A DNA stretch of 64,000 bases from Candidatus Flexifilum affinis. GTDB taxonomy: Bacteria; Chloroflexota; Anaerolineae; Aggregatilineales; Phototrophicaceae. Numbering within the stretch: the stretch's first letter is position 1; each line of letters starts with the position of its first letter. The stretch is from NCBI GenBank assembly GCA_016713325.1, contig JADJPJ010000089.1, positions 310,001-374,000 on the forward strand, in the 5' to 3' direction. Both the position numbers and the translations under genes were made by a program. The notes under the pieces are model-generated. The model did not search any database. It was given only the letters and a program-made list of their open reading frames with translations, and was not told where the DNA came from. Of the stretch, positions 41,527-50,679 are shown piece after piece.

Positions 41527-43536
41527 CTATTCCCAAAGCAGTTGGAAGTCGAAGACCGAGTCGCCTTCATTCCACTGCGGGAAGTTGGTGCCCCAGACAT
41601 TGTTGAATAGATTGATGTGAACGCCGTCGTTCATATTCGGGAGTTCGTTCGTGAAGCGCAGCAGGGAGGGCGTGCCAGGGGCGATCAGCGGCGCATCGCG
41701 CGTCACGAAGGTGAGTCGCTTCTGCTGGTGCAGACACTGAACGCGATCGAAGACGGCATGCAGGCCGCGGCTGCCGCCGGAGACTACGCGCGCCGGGTCG
41801 ATCCACTGGCCGAGCTTCTCGAAGCGCCACTCCGCACCCGGGGCAATCGGCATGAACGACAGCCAGAGCGCCTCCGGAATCCGGCAGGCGGGCTTGTTCT
41901 GCCAGGCCAGCCGAATGTCGATCTGCGGCCGATTCTCGGACACGTTGTAATTCAGCGTGACGCGGGGCGGTGCGCCATATGCAGCCGACCATTCTTGCGG
42001 AATGGCGAGTGCCGCGGTGATCGAAAGACCATCGCCGACCGGTTCGACGCTCAAGCTCTCGATCGGCGCCGGCGTCCTGGGGATACGGACACCCTTTCCA
42101 GCCAGGCCGGGTTTCCTATAGTCATACTGCGCCCAGGCGGAAACGGCGGGCCGGTCCTTGCTCTGAATGTACTCCGCCCAGAAGCGATCGTAGTCAGCGT
42201 CGTCGAACGTCTCGTAGCGGAACAGCACCAGCGGCTGTTGAGCGGATGCCCACATCCGCCGGTCGCTGCGGGTCTGCAGGTGCTGGATCGCCCCCGTCTC
42301 CGGATCAAGCTCGATCTCGAAGTGGCGGGTGCTGAACTGACGGGTGTCGCTGCGCCAACCGGTCGAGCGGCGCGGCATCATCGGTGGCAGCAGGGCATCC
42401 GTGGCGGCTTCGTGCCAATGTGTGCCTTCCAGTGCCGAGACCGCCCGGTCGACGTAAGCCCGCTGTTCGTCCCACGAGGCCTGCATGGTCTGGAAAGGCG
42501 GGGTAGACCGCGCCGCCGCCAATGCCTCGGCGGTGTACGAGTCGTACTGCGCCAGATGCATCTTGGTATCCATGCCCCAGGTGTGCTCGGCCACGCACAG
42601 GAGCGCATCCTGAAAGGCGTCCAGCGCTCTTGGAGGAGCCGACTCCGGGGTCTGGACGATGTCGCGGCGCAGCCGGACCAACTCGCGCCAGGCGCGAACC
42701 TTCTGCGGATCGGTACCGACGCCGTGAATCCACGAATCGCCGATCTCGTCGGTCAGGACCGGCAGTTGGTCGCGCACGGCCTCGAGCGCGGCGGCGAAGG
42801 TGTCCAGCGTCGTGGGCAGGATCTGCGCCGACGGAAACTGCTGGCGCAGGTCTCCGTAGACCTTCTTCAGCGCGTCCAGGCTGGGCGGTCCGATATTGTC
42901 GCCGGTCATCTGAACTGCCAGGGCATCGCTCAGCCCGTCGGCCTGGACAATGCCGCCGTAGTGATGTTCGTAGATCATCAGCAGTTCGTGGCCGCTCGCC
43001 TCATCGCGCCAGACAAAAACGGGCGGTACATGGGGCATGGTCGAGGCCTCGTTGACCCCGATGTGCAGCAGCTTGATGCCGGCGCGGGCCATGAGCGGGA
43101 TGACCCCGCGAGTATGGCCCGGCACGTCGGTCATCTTGGCGGCGATGGTCCGGCGGCCAAAACGCGCGTCGAGACGCTGCGAGAGGCTCAGACCGTAGCG
43201 GAACAAGTCGGGGTCCATCAGTTCGGTATGGGTGGTGAAGGGCAGCGCGTGCCAGGCAATATCGCCGGCCGCGATCGCCGCTTCCATCTGGCGACGGCCG
43301 GCGCTGGAGGCCTGTTCCAGAAAGTGGTAGATCAGCCACGAACCGGTCGTCCAGACGAACCGGTCGGTCGCGCCACCCTCGCGCGAGGCCCGGGCCAGGC
43401 GGAGCGCCGCCGGGATGAAGTCGTCCACATAGTGACGAAACACCGCGTTCGCCATGTCGGTGAAACCGAGGTCGAGATGAGTCTTGAAGACCAGATGTAT
43501 CTTTTCAACCGACTCGTGGTGATCCGCTTGTGCCAT
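41527..43536 (-). CDS. DUF5054 / GH38-like glycoside hydrolase
   Basis: A 669-residue protein. The N-terminal catalytic part resembles family 38 alpha-mannosidases: KIHLVFKTHLDLGFTDMA (H-x-D type metal site), WTTGSWLIYHFLEQA, AAKMTDVPGHTRGVIPLMA and LTDEIGDSWIHGVGTDP. The C-terminal half is a beta-sandwich (FSTRHFEIELDPETGAI onward). I recognise the long form with the closing FNNVWGTNFPQWNEGDSVFDF as DUF5054. It lacks a signal peptide, so it acts on sugars after import. It is the last gene of the ABC-transporter operon, 15 bases after the PHP gene. Substrate probably an alpha-linked or modified oligosaccharide. Confidence 0.85.
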   Translation of the reverse strand: MAQADHHESVEKIHLVFKTHLDLGFTDMANAVFRHYVDDFIPAALRLARASREGGATDRFVWTTGSWLIYHFLEQASSAGRRQMEAAIAAGDIAWHALPFTTHTELMDPDLFRYGLSLSQRLDARFGRRTIAAKMTDVPGHTRGVIPLMARAGIKLLHIGVNEASTMPHVPPVFVWRDEASGHELLMIYEHHYGGIVQADGLSDALAVQMTGDNIGPPSLDALKKVYGDLRQQFPSAQILPTTLDTFAAALEAVRDQLPVLTDEIGDSWIHGVGTDPQKVRAWRELVRLRRDIVQTPESAPPRALDAFQDALLCVAEHTWGMDTKMHLAQYDSYTAEALAAARSTPPFQTMQASWDEQRAYVDRAVSALEGTHWHEAATDALLPPMMPRRSTGWRSDTRQFSTRHFEIELDPETGAIQHLQTRSDRRMWASAQQPLVLFRYETFDDADYDRFWAEYIQSKDRPAVSAWAQYDYRKPGLAGKGVRIPRTPAPIESLSVEPVGDGLSITAALAIPQEWSAAYGAPPRVTLNYNVSENRPQIDIRLAWQNKPACRIPEALWLSFMPIAPGAEWRFEKLGQWIDPARVVSGGSRGLHAVFDRVQCLHQQKRLTFVTRDAPLIAPGTPSLLRFTNELPNMNDGVHINLFNNVWGTNFPQWNEGDSVFDFQLLWE

Positions 43537-43551
43537 CCTGGAATGCCTGCC

Positions 43552-44937
43552 TCATCGTGTCAGGTACAGTGGGTTGGTCAGCGCCCGCACCTGCCCATTC
43601 CCACGATCCACGATCTGGGCACGAACGTAGCGACTGCCGCCGAGCGTCAAGCTCAGGGACAATTGTACGTCGTTCTGCGCAATCTCGGATTCATTCAGGA
43701 TGCCACTTTCGCCAACGATCTCGACGCGGCTGCCAGCGCCGCCTGAAACGCCGACCTCTACGGTTAGCCGATCGTCATCCGAGGCGGTCAGAGAGTCGCC
43801 CATCATTGCATCGCCCGAACTCAGCGTCAGGCGCGGACCGGCAGGCGACTCGGTCACGAAACAGTGCCCCAGGCGCATGGCATCGAGCAGGCGTCGCGCC
43901 GTGGCGGGCTGGCCCGGCGTTACGTACACGGCCAGCGTAGGATGTCCCAGCTTCGCCTCGTGTGGTCGGTGACTGAAATGGTGATCGCTGCCGCCGACCG
44001 CGGTCAGCCGCTCGCCGCGGCGCAGGCGTGTCTCCCAGAATTCCAGACAGGCTGTGTTCAGGAGTGCCCACGGCCCATTCCAGACCTCGACGCAGGCAAA
44101 GCCGCCGACTTCGGCAAAGGCCCAGTCAGGACCGAATGGGCGGGGGTGGTTACACGACACAAGATAGCCGTCTTCCCGCGCGTAGGCGATGGCGCGCTCC
44201 AGATCAGACGGCGCCTGAACGCGAAAGTCCACCCAATCGCCGTCGCCCCAGATGTTCCAGTGGCCATAGTAGGTAGTCACTTCGTAGCCGGGAATGAGCA
44301 CCAGCGGCGACTCGATGCGGGCGAGATCGACCTGGTGGGTGAGGTTGTTGTGATCCATGATGGCCAGGAAATCCAGGCCCAGCGATTCCGCCAGCGCTAC
44401 TATCTCCGCTACGGTGGAATCGCCATCACTGTTGATGGTGTGGCAGTGGATTTCGCCGAAATACCAGCCATCATCATGAGGCGGCGCCGACTTCGAGTCG
44501 TCCAGCGTCAGTCGCTTCGGAAACTCCACGCTGCGCTGGTCCGCCGCCGGGTACAGGCGAATATCCGCCTGATAGCGGCAGCCGTTCGGCGCGACCTTGT
44601 ACGCTCCAAGGCAGATGTGCCAGGCGCCGGCGAAAATCGGCCCTGGCAGGTAGCCAGGGGTGGCTGTCTCGCGGCCGACGGTGAATTCGCTGCGGGCGCT
44701 GCCGCTCCAGCCACGGTACCCGGCATTCAAGAACTCCACGCCGCGCGGGTCGAAGATGCCGATATCAATGGTATTGCCCCCGGACAGCAGTGGATCGGAG
44801 CCAATGGCCGCATCATAGCTGTACGCAACTTCAATGCGGTCGATGCCTTCCGGCACCTCGAACGGCAGATGGATGTACGTCAGGGTCTGATCCGGAGTCA
44901 GTGCCCCGCTCAGCACCAGGTGAATTGGGTCGGTCAC
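43552..44937 (-). CDS. PHP-domain metallohydrolase, CehA/McbA-like, with N-terminal beta domain
   Basis: A 461-residue protein. The first 170 residues are beta-rich (LTYIHLPFEVPEGIDRIEV; ISFDP-like IGIFDPRG) and the PHP part begins FGEIHCHTINSDGDS with the HxH metal pair, then FLAIMDHNNLTHQ, the VSCNHPRPFG motif and GGSDHHFSHRP. CehA/McbA-type proteins are trinuclear-metal phosphoesterases or carbamate hydrolases. GTG at 44937 overlaps the TGA of the ABC ATPase gene by 4 bases (GTGA), strong evidence for translational coupling; the longer frame upstream is a shadow of the ATPase. Its place in a sugar operon suggests a hydrolase acting on a phosphorylated or esterified sugar. Confidence 0.82.
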   Translation of the reverse strand: MTDPIHLVLSGALTPDQTLTYIHLPFEVPEGIDRIEVAYSYDAAIGSDPLLSGGNTIDIGIFDPRGVEFLNAGYRGWSGSARSEFTVGRETATPGYLPGPIFAGAWHICLGAYKVAPNGCRYQADIRLYPAADQRSVEFPKRLTLDDSKSAPPHDDGWYFGEIHCHTINSDGDSTVAEIVALAESLGLDFLAIMDHNNLTHQVDLARIESPLVLIPGYEVTTYYGHWNIWGDGDWVDFRVQAPSDLERAIAYAREDGYLVSCNHPRPFGPDWAFAEVGGFACVEVWNGPWALLNTACLEFWETRLRRGERLTAVGGSDHHFSHRPHEAKLGHPTLAVYVTPGQPATARRLLDAMRLGHCFVTESPAGPRLTLSSGDAMMGDSLTASDDDRLTVEVGVSGGAGSRVEIVGESGILNESEIAQNDVQLSLSLTLGGSRYVRAQIVDRGNGQVRALTNPLYLTR

Positions 44938-46005
44938 GTCAATCGGTTCCCGTCTGCACCATAGAAGAAGACCCGGTCGACGTCCAGGGCCAGCCAGAGG
45001 CGATCCGGCAGGTCGGGGATCTCGTCGCTGAACAATCGGACTGAAACCAGGTGCTCTCCGACGTGAGTCACGACCAGCGACTCGCCGCCGAGCATCTGCG
45101 TGACGTACAGCCGCGCGGGCAGCGTTCCCGGCTCCTCGACCGTGCGTATGCTGACATACTCCGGTCGAATGCCGAGTGTCACGTTGCCGCGCGCCCCAGC
45201 AGGCAGCGGTCCTGACCAACGCAGTGCTGTGCCGTCGTCGAGCGTCAGGGATTGCGAGGCGGGATCAACCGTACATTCGAGCAAATTCATCGGTGGGCTG
45301 CCGATGAATCCAGCCACAAAGGTGTTCAGCGGTGTCTGGTAGATGGCCTTCGGACTGCCCACCTGCATGATCTTGCCCTCGTTCATCACCACGATCACGT
45401 CGGCCAGCGCCATCGCTTCGGCCTGATCGTGGGTGACATAGATCGATGTTACGCCGACTTCCTTCTGCAAGTGTTTGAGGAAAGCGCGGGCTTCCAGTCG
45501 AAGTTTGGTGTCCAGATTGCTCAACGGCTCATCATAGAGGGTGACCTGTGCCTTATGGATCACGGCGCGGGCAAGGGCGACGCGCTGCTGCTGTCCGCCG
45601 GAGAGCTGCGAGGGCCGCCGGTCGAGCAGGATGGCCGATCTGGAGCTGTTTGGCGACCTCCTGCACCCGCCGCGCGATCTCGTCATGCGGAGTGCTGCGC
45701 ACTTTCAGCGGATAGCCGACGTTCTCGGCGACGGTCATATGCGGGTAGAGGGCATAATCCTGAAAGACCATGGCGACGTCGCGGTCGCGAGGCGGAAGCT
45801 GGGTCACGGCCTTCGAACCGATCTCGATCGACCCGGAGTCGGGCAATTCCAGCCCGGCGATCATGCGCAGGGTGGTCGTCTTGCCGCAGCCGCTCGGTCC
45901 CAGGAGGGCGACGAACTGCCCGTCCTCCACATGCAGATCGATGTCATCGACGGCCTTGACGGGGCCGAAATGCCGCCGCAGCCGGGTCACCTGGATAGAG
46001 GCCAT
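44934..46005 (-). pseudogene. Sugar ABC transporter ATPase (MalK/UgpC-like), one-base frameshift
   Basis: The first frame (46005 to about 45630) gives Walker A LLGPSGCGKTTTLRMIAG and the Q-loop VFQDYALYPHMTVAENV. The second (about 45630 to 44934) gives the signature LSGGQQQRVALARA, Walker B TLYDEPLSNLD, the H-loop YVTHDQAEAMALAD and a C-terminal TOBE/MalK regulatory part (GIRPEYVSI). One extra C at about 45630 breaks the frame; removing it yields LQIGHLLDRRPSQLSGG with no other change. Everything else is intact and the gene overlaps both neighbours translationally, so a sequencing error or very recent mutation is more likely than old decay. Full length would be about 357 residues, normal for the family. 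Confidence 0.85.
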
Positions 46006-46829
46006 TACTGCTTGATCCCTCCAAAGAAGCGGAAGCCGTAGCGTGCGTTGATGAGCAGGTACAAGAACAGTACCGGCACGGTGTACAGGACGGCGTAGGT
46101 TGAGACGAGTGGAATGTTGGGCGTACCCTCATCGCTGTAGAACTGATAGAAAGCGATCGATGCGGGGCGCATATCGGCGTTCCGGATGAGAATGAGCGGC
46201 GTCAGAAAAGACCCCCAACCGTTGACGAAGGCCAGCACTGCCACGACCAGGACGCCCGGTCGCAGAGTCGGGAAGACAATGTCGCGGAAGATTTGCAGTG
46301 AACTTGCGCCGCTGACCATGGCGGCTTCCTCGTAGGAGCGGGGGAGGCCGTCGATGAAGTCGCGCATGATGAATATCGAGGTGGGCAGCATGCCACCAAC
46401 GATGGTCAGGATGACGCCCTGATACGTATTAAACATGCCCAGGTTGAAGATGAGCACGAAAATGGGCACCAGACTGGCGGTCCCGGTCACGACCGACGAG
46501 AACAACAGGAGGATGTAGGTGATGATGTTTCGCCCCGGCACGTTGCCGCGCGAAAAGCCATAGGCGGCCAGGGTCGCGATTATCGCCGTGAGAATCATCA
46601 CGCCACCACTGATCAGGACGCTGTTCTGCGCAAGCGACCGGATGGCTGTCTCGTTGCTGAAGACTGCCTGAAAGTTGTTGAAGGAAAAGGTCTCGGGAAC
46701 TCGAACGGCCAGCGTGGCCCGTTCATTAAACGGTGCAAAGACAAACCAGAGCAGGGGCAGCAGGAAAAACAGGGCCAGTACCACCCCGATCAGCGTCGTG
46801 AGGAGACGCATCAGCCATCCGCTTCTCAT
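46005..46829 (-). CDS. Carbohydrate ABC transporter permease (MalG-type)
   Basis: A 274-residue inner-membrane protein with six helices. The start (LIGVVLALFFLLPLLWFVFAPF) and the EAA loop EEAAMVSGASSLQIFRDIVFPTLRPG are typical of the MalG/CUT1 permease. It forms the channel with the second permease and takes up a sugar delivered by the binding protein. It overlaps the upstream permease by 4 bases and the ATPase start by 1 (TAATG), so the three are translationally coupled. Confidence 0.92.
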   Translation of the reverse strand: MRSGWLMRLLTTLIGVVLALFFLLPLLWFVFAPFNERATLAVRVPETFSFNNFQAVFSNETAIRSLAQNSVLISGGVMILTAIIATLAAYGFSRGNVPGRNIITYILLLFSSVVTGTASLVPIFVLIFNLGMFNTYQGVILTIVGGMLPTSIFIMRDFIDGLPRSYEEAAMVSGASSLQIFRDIVFPTLRPGVLVVAVLAFVNGWGSFLTPLILIRNADMRPASIAFYQFYSDEGTPNIPLVSTYAVLYTVPVLFLYLLINARYGFRFFGGIKQ

Positions 46830-47728
46830 TGTGTTCTCCTCGTGCGGCTGATGACGAGATAGATGCTGGCCAGCGCGAGGTTGATGAGCATGACCGTGAC
46901 GGCGATGGCGCTGCCGCGGCCAAATTCAAAGCGCTGCAGGCCGACGCGGTAGGTGAAGATAGACATCAGCTCGGTCTGATAGCTGGGCCCGCCCCCGGTC
47001 AGCAGGTATGGTGTGAAGGTGTTGAACGTCCACAGCGTAATCAGGATGAGATCGGTTGCGATCGTGGTCTGGAGCATGGGCAGCAGAATGTCGCGGAACT
47101 GCTGCCAGCGTGATGCGCCGATCACCTGCGAGGTTTCCAGGTACGAGGGCGATATCGCGTTCAGCGCCGAGGTGAACAGCAGCATGGAAAAGGCTGTTCC
47201 GCGCCAGGTGTTGAAGAAGATGATGCTGAGCAGGGGGTATTCGAGCAGCCAGTCCTGGCCGGTTAACCCAAACAGGCCGAGGATGTTGTTCAGCGTGCCC
47301 TGGGTCGGGTCCAGGAAGGCGAACCAGGCAAAGCCGATCACCACATCGGGCGTGATCCAGGCGATGATGGCCAGGGTGTAGACGATGTGACGGAGCAGAT
47401 CGCTGCGCCGGTAGAAGACGAGCGCGATCAGCATGCCCAGTCCGGCCTGACCGATCAGCGCGGACCCCAGCACGAACTGGAGGGTGATCCACAGACTGGA
47501 GCCGAACTCGCCCCGGTTCATCCAGGTGTCGGGGTTGAACAGCGCCGCATAGTTGTCGAGCCCAACGAACTGAGGGTTACGGGCGGCGGCCCCTGTCAGT
47601 GCCTGGTTGGTGAAGCTCATGGAGAAGATCGAAAAGAACGGATAGATCAAAAACAGCGCGATCAACAGGAAGGCGGGACTGATGAACGCCAGGCTCATCG
47701 GACGTGAAAGGGTATTTCGCCGCAGCAT
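46826..47728 (-). CDS. Carbohydrate ABC transporter permease (MalF-type)
   Basis: A 300-residue permease with six helices. FISPAFLLIALFLIYPFFSI at the start, the second-helix region VLGSALIGQAGLGMLIAL, and the EAA loop SYLETSQVIGASRWQQFRDILLPML mark a CUT1 MalF/UgpA-like subunit. The conserved LTGGGPSYQTELMSIFTY before the last helix agrees. The first of the two permease genes, 77 bases after the solute-binding gene, with a stem-loop in the gap that could lower its expression compared with the binding protein. Confidence 0.92.
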   Translation of the reverse strand: MLRRNTLSRPMSLAFISPAFLLIALFLIYPFFSIFSMSFTNQALTGAAARNPQFVGLDNYAALFNPDTWMNRGEFGSSLWITLQFVLGSALIGQAGLGMLIALVFYRRSDLLRHIVYTLAIIAWITPDVVIGFAWFAFLDPTQGTLNNILGLFGLTGQDWLLEYPLLSIIFFNTWRGTAFSMLLFTSALNAISPSYLETSQVIGASRWQQFRDILLPMLQTTIATDLILITLWTFNTFTPYLLTGGGPSYQTELMSIFTYRVGLQRFEFGRGSAIAVTVMLINLALASIYLVISRTRRTQ

Positions 47729-47762
47729 ACGCAGACATCCGTCTCAGGAAGACGAGGACGAG

Positions 47763-47792
47763 ATGGAGGACGAGGTTTGGCCCGTCCTCCAT
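47763..47792 (-). terminator. Intra-operon stem-loop between solute-binding and permease genes
   Basis: Perfect 10-base arms ATGGAGGACG/CGTCCTCCAT with a 10-base loop, in the 77-base gap after the solute-binding gene. Such hairpins usually stop part of the transcripts or protect the 3' end of the binding-protein message so that it is made in excess. No T run. Confidence 0.65.
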
Positions 47793-47805
47793 CCGCCTCT
47801 ATCGG

Positions 47806-49179
47806 TTATTGGGTGAACGGTAGGTCGATGACGTTTTCCGCGCCGACGATTTCGGTGACTGCGACGGCGTACGCTTCCATTGCCTCCGCCGGGGTCATTT
47901 CGCCGGAGACCACGCGCTCGGTCATCAGGCGTGCCTGCTCGGACACGGCATTGTAATCGGCCACCTGCGGGCGGATCTGCGTGAGCGGCAGAACCTCGTC
48001 GACCATCGCGGTCATCACGGCATCGCCGGTCACTGGCACATCCAGGCGGGCGCGGATGCGCGGCTGGAGGGCCTGCAGGGCTTCAAGCGTTTCAGCGCTG
48101 TACATGTAGCTCAGCAGCGCCCAGGCTTCTTCCGGATGCTCAGTGTTGCCATTGATGACGAAGCCGGTGCCGCCCGAAGCGGTCACGAAATCCTGACCGC
48201 GCCAGCCCATGCCTGGTTCCTGAGCCGGCATCTTGACGAAGCCGACGCGCGCATCACGGTTTTCCATCGGGAAGTCGCCGGTTGCGTTCAGAATCGACCG
48301 CCAGAAGAAGTCGCCCTCGATCAGCATGCCGACGGTGCCCTGCGAGAAGGCCTCGAAGGACAGATTGCGGCCGTTCTGGGCCAACTGCCAGCGGGTCTCG
48401 CCCAGTCCTTCTTCGTTGTAGATGGTGTTGTAGAGTTCGAGCGTGTCGAGGATGCCCTGACTGCGAACCGGCCACTTCTGCTCTTCATAGTCGTAGATGT
48501 AGGTGCCGGTGCCGAGCAGCGCCATCAGATAACCCTGGAGAGTTGTCGCCTCACCCATGGCCACGCCCGCGTTCAACTGGAAGGGTACAACGCCTTCGAC
48601 GTTATCGCGGATGGCGCGCGCGCCATCGAGAAGCTCCGTCCAGCTCGTCGGCTGCCAGTCCTCGGGAAGGCCCGCCTGAGCGAGGATTTCCTTGTTGACC
48701 CAGATCACACGGGCATCCGTGCCGCGTGGCACGCCGTAAACCTGGCCCTGATAGCTCATGATGTCCTGAATGCCGGCCGGAATCTGCGCCCAGCCTTCCC
48801 ATTCGGTATAGGATGGAACCAGTTCGCTCAGCGGTGTCAGCAGGCCGGCGTCGATAAATTCCGGCAGCCAGAAGCCGTCGAAGCCCATCACGTCCGCGCC
48901 TTCGCCGACGCTCATGTCCAGCACGTACTGCTGCTTGAGATCCTCGCCGCTGATGTTGCTGCTGTCGATGACCTCAACCGTGACCGGGGTACCTGCTTCC
49001 GCCATCGCGGCTTCAAAACCTGGCTTGACCGTCTCGGTCACCCACTGAAGCTCTGGGCCGCCGACGCCGGTGATCGAGACGGTCACCCCGTCCTGCGCCA
49101 GCACAAGCTGCGAGCCGAGAACGGTAACCAGGACGACCAGTAATGCCAACTTTGCAAAGACCGATAGGTGCTTGAACAT
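47806..49179 (-). CDS. Extracellular solute-binding protein of sugar ABC transporter
   Basis: A 457-residue family 1 solute-binding protein. Sec signal peptide MFKHLSVFAKLALLVVLVTV...VLAQ, then VTVSITGVGG. The mature chain has QQYVLDMSVGEGADVMGFDG (ligand-lobe hinge region), a YGVPRGTDARVIWVNKEIL stretch and the FEAFSQGTVGMLIEGDFFW segment typical of MalE-like proteins. No lipobox Cys, so probably free or peripheral outside the membrane. ATG at 49179 follows GAGGAGCGGAG; an earlier ATG is open. First gene of the sugar operon. A GTAC-centred palindrome lies 79 bases upstream. Confidence 0.9.
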   Translation of the reverse strand: MFKHLSVFAKLALLVVLVTVLGSQLVLAQDGVTVSITGVGGPELQWVTETVKPGFEAAMAEAGTPVTVEVIDSSNISGEDLKQQYVLDMSVGEGADVMGFDGFWLPEFIDAGLLTPLSELVPSYTEWEGWAQIPAGIQDIMSYQGQVYGVPRGTDARVIWVNKEILAQAGLPEDWQPTSWTELLDGARAIRDNVEGVVPFQLNAGVAMGEATTLQGYLMALLGTGTYIYDYEEQKWPVRSQGILDTLELYNTIYNEEGLGETRWQLAQNGRNLSFEAFSQGTVGMLIEGDFFWRSILNATGDFPMENRDARVGFVKMPAQEPGMGWRGQDFVTASGGTGFVINGNTEHPEEAWALLSYMYSAETLEALQALQPRIRARLDVPVTGDAVMTAMVDEVLPLTQIRPQVADYNAVSEQARLMTERVVSGEMTPAEAMEAYAVAVTEIVGAENVIDLPFTQ

Positions 49180-49257
49180 TTCTCCGCTCCTCATATGAGA
49201 AAAGCATCTGGCCAAAGGGCAGCGAGTGTGAGCGCGCGATCTGCTCGCCGCTAAAAA

Positions 49258-49267
49258 GCTGTACAGC
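49258..49267. promoter_or_regulatory. GTAC-centred palindrome before the ABC operon
   Basis: GCTGTACAGC is a perfect 10-base palindrome in the 101-base gap between the regulator stop and the solute-binding start. It shares the GTAC centre with the palindrome in front of the regulator gene, fitting a GntR/LacI (AraR-type) operator. Confidence 0.5.
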
Positions 49268-49280
49268 CCTCAAACAAGAA

Positions 49281-50417
49281 TTAAGTCGTATTTCTGAGCC
49301 GGGCGGTGGACCTGCGGACCACCAGTTTTGTCGGCAACAGGGTCAGGGTGTCGTCAATCTCTTCTCCTTCGATCATGGTGAGCAAACGACGGGCCGCTTC
49401 ACTGCCCATCAACTCGGTGTTCTGGGCGATCGTGGTCAGCGGTGGCATCAGATACTCGCTGACATCCAGGTTGTCGAAGCCAACGAGCGAGATGTCTTCC
49501 GGTACGCGGACCCCGGCCATGTGCGCGGCTCGCAGTGCCCGCATGGCCATCCAGTCATTGACGGCGAAGATGGCCGTCGGACGGTCCGTCTGCCGGAGCA
49601 GGTCGACCAGTGGGGCCAGCGCTGCTTCGTCGGCCGCGATGTACGCGTCATAGGAACTCAACTCGTTTTCATCGCCAAGCAGGATGGCCGGGCGTGACGG
49701 CAGCCCTGCATCACGCAGCGCATCCTGATAGGCGCGATAGCGCTCGCCCACCGACCACAGATCGAGGTGCGGGCGTGCCAGAAACGCGACATCGCGATGG
49801 CCCAGGTCGATCAGGTGCTGCATCGCCTGTCGGCCCCCCTGGTAGTTGTTGCTGGTCACACAGGGCAGCGCCACGCCGGGAACAGGACGATCGATCAGTA
49901 CCACCGGCATTTCCTCGCCAATCGTTGCCAGCAGCCTGTCGTTGGTCGAGGGGCGCATGGCCCAGACGATGCAGCCGCTCATCCGATCCAACTGCATCTG
50001 TCGCAGCAGCCGGTCTTCCTCGTCAATCCGGTATTCTGTCGCCGCGAGATGCACCGAATAGCCCTGTTTGCGTAGGACACGCTCCACTCCGCTGAGCAGA
50101 TGTACGGCGAAGGTGCCGCGGAAGTCCGGAACGAGCATGCCGACGGTGCTGCGTGCGCTGGCCGCCGAGCGCGGTTCTGCGACAAAGGTCCCTTTGCCGG
50201 GGACTCGATAGAGCAGGCCTTCTTCCTCCGCGGAATGCCAGGCTTTCTGGACGGTGGCCCGACTGATATCCAGTTCATTGGCGAGTTCCCACTCCCCAGG
50301 CAGACGCTCGTGAGGTTTCAGGACTCCGGTCATCACCTTGTGGCGCAGTTCGTCCAGGAGCTGCATGTGAAGTGGAAGTGAACTGTCCCGTTGGATCGCG
50401 AAGATGACCATGTCCAT
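49281..50417 (-). CDS. AraR-type transcriptional regulator (GntR HTH plus LacI-like sensor domain)
   Basis: A 378-residue regulator. The winged helix (about 10-75) reads LPLHMQLLDELRHKVMTGVL...RLPGEWELANELDISRATVQKAW, GLLYRVPGKGTFVAE: GntR. After a short linker a Peripla_BP_3 domain begins VGMLVPDFRGTFAVHLLSGVERVL and runs to the end (VPEDISLVGFDNLDVSEYLMPPLTT). This combination is that of B. subtilis AraR, which binds a sugar and leaves GTAC-containing operators. Located just upstream of the sugar transport operon and divergent from creatininase/SDR genes, it is their probable controller. Its own promoter overlaps a GTACATGTAC palindrome, implying autoregulation. Confidence 0.9.
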   Translation of the reverse strand: MDMVIFAIQRDSSLPLHMQLLDELRHKVMTGVLKPHERLPGEWELANELDISRATVQKAWHSAEEEGLLYRVPGKGTFVAEPRSAASARSTVGMLVPDFRGTFAVHLLSGVERVLRKQGYSVHLAATEYRIDEEDRLLRQMQLDRMSGCIVWAMRPSTNDRLLATIGEEMPVVLIDRPVPGVALPCVTSNNYQGGRQAMQHLIDLGHRDVAFLARPHLDLWSVGERYRAYQDALRDAGLPSRPAILLGDENELSSYDAYIAADEAALAPLVDLLRQTDRPTAIFAVNDWMAMRALRAAHMAGVRVPEDISLVGFDNLDVSEYLMPPLTTIAQNTELMGSEAARRLLTMIEGEEIDDTLTLLPTKLVVRRSTARLRNTT

Positions 50418-50425
50418 ACCTGTCC

Positions 50426-50437
50426 GTACATGTACGT
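50426..50437. promoter_or_regulatory. 12-bp palindrome, candidate operator at the regulator promoter
   Basis: CGTACATGTACG is perfectly symmetric and lies between the -10 element and the start codon of the regulator, where a bound repressor would block initiation. The known AraR operators also carry a GTAC core. Confidence 0.6.
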
Positions 50438-50438
50438 A

Positions 50439-50465
50439 TTATAGAACCAAAAGGTTAAATGGCAA
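50439..50465 (-). promoter_or_regulatory. Sigma-70-like promoter of the regulator gene
   Basis: On the minus strand TTGCCA (50465-50460) and a perfect TATAAT (50444-50439) are separated by about 15 bases. Transcription would start within the CGTACATGTACG palindrome, about 10-15 bases before the ATG at 50417. The spacer is slightly short, so additional activation or an alternative -35 is possible. Confidence 0.5.
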
Positions 50466-50679
50466 CGACCTGAAGTTTAAACCAGGTGGGCAGTCGGGTT
50501 AAGGACGCGAGTGCGAACAGGGAATACGAGAATAAACGGCATCCGGGCCGTTTACATGAGCATTCTCCTGGTGGAGCAGGCCTTCTTCCAGCCAGGATTT
50601 GCGCCTCTGCCGTCCCTCCGGTGGTAAACTCGTGGCGTTCGGAATTGACGGACGCAGGAACGCGACCGAAGGAAACACC

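Noticed and set aside
41617..43746. 709-codon plus-strand frame opposite the DUF5054 gene
   Set aside because: Antisense shadow without ribosome site or motifs; the minus-strand gene has GH38-like signatures and operon coupling.
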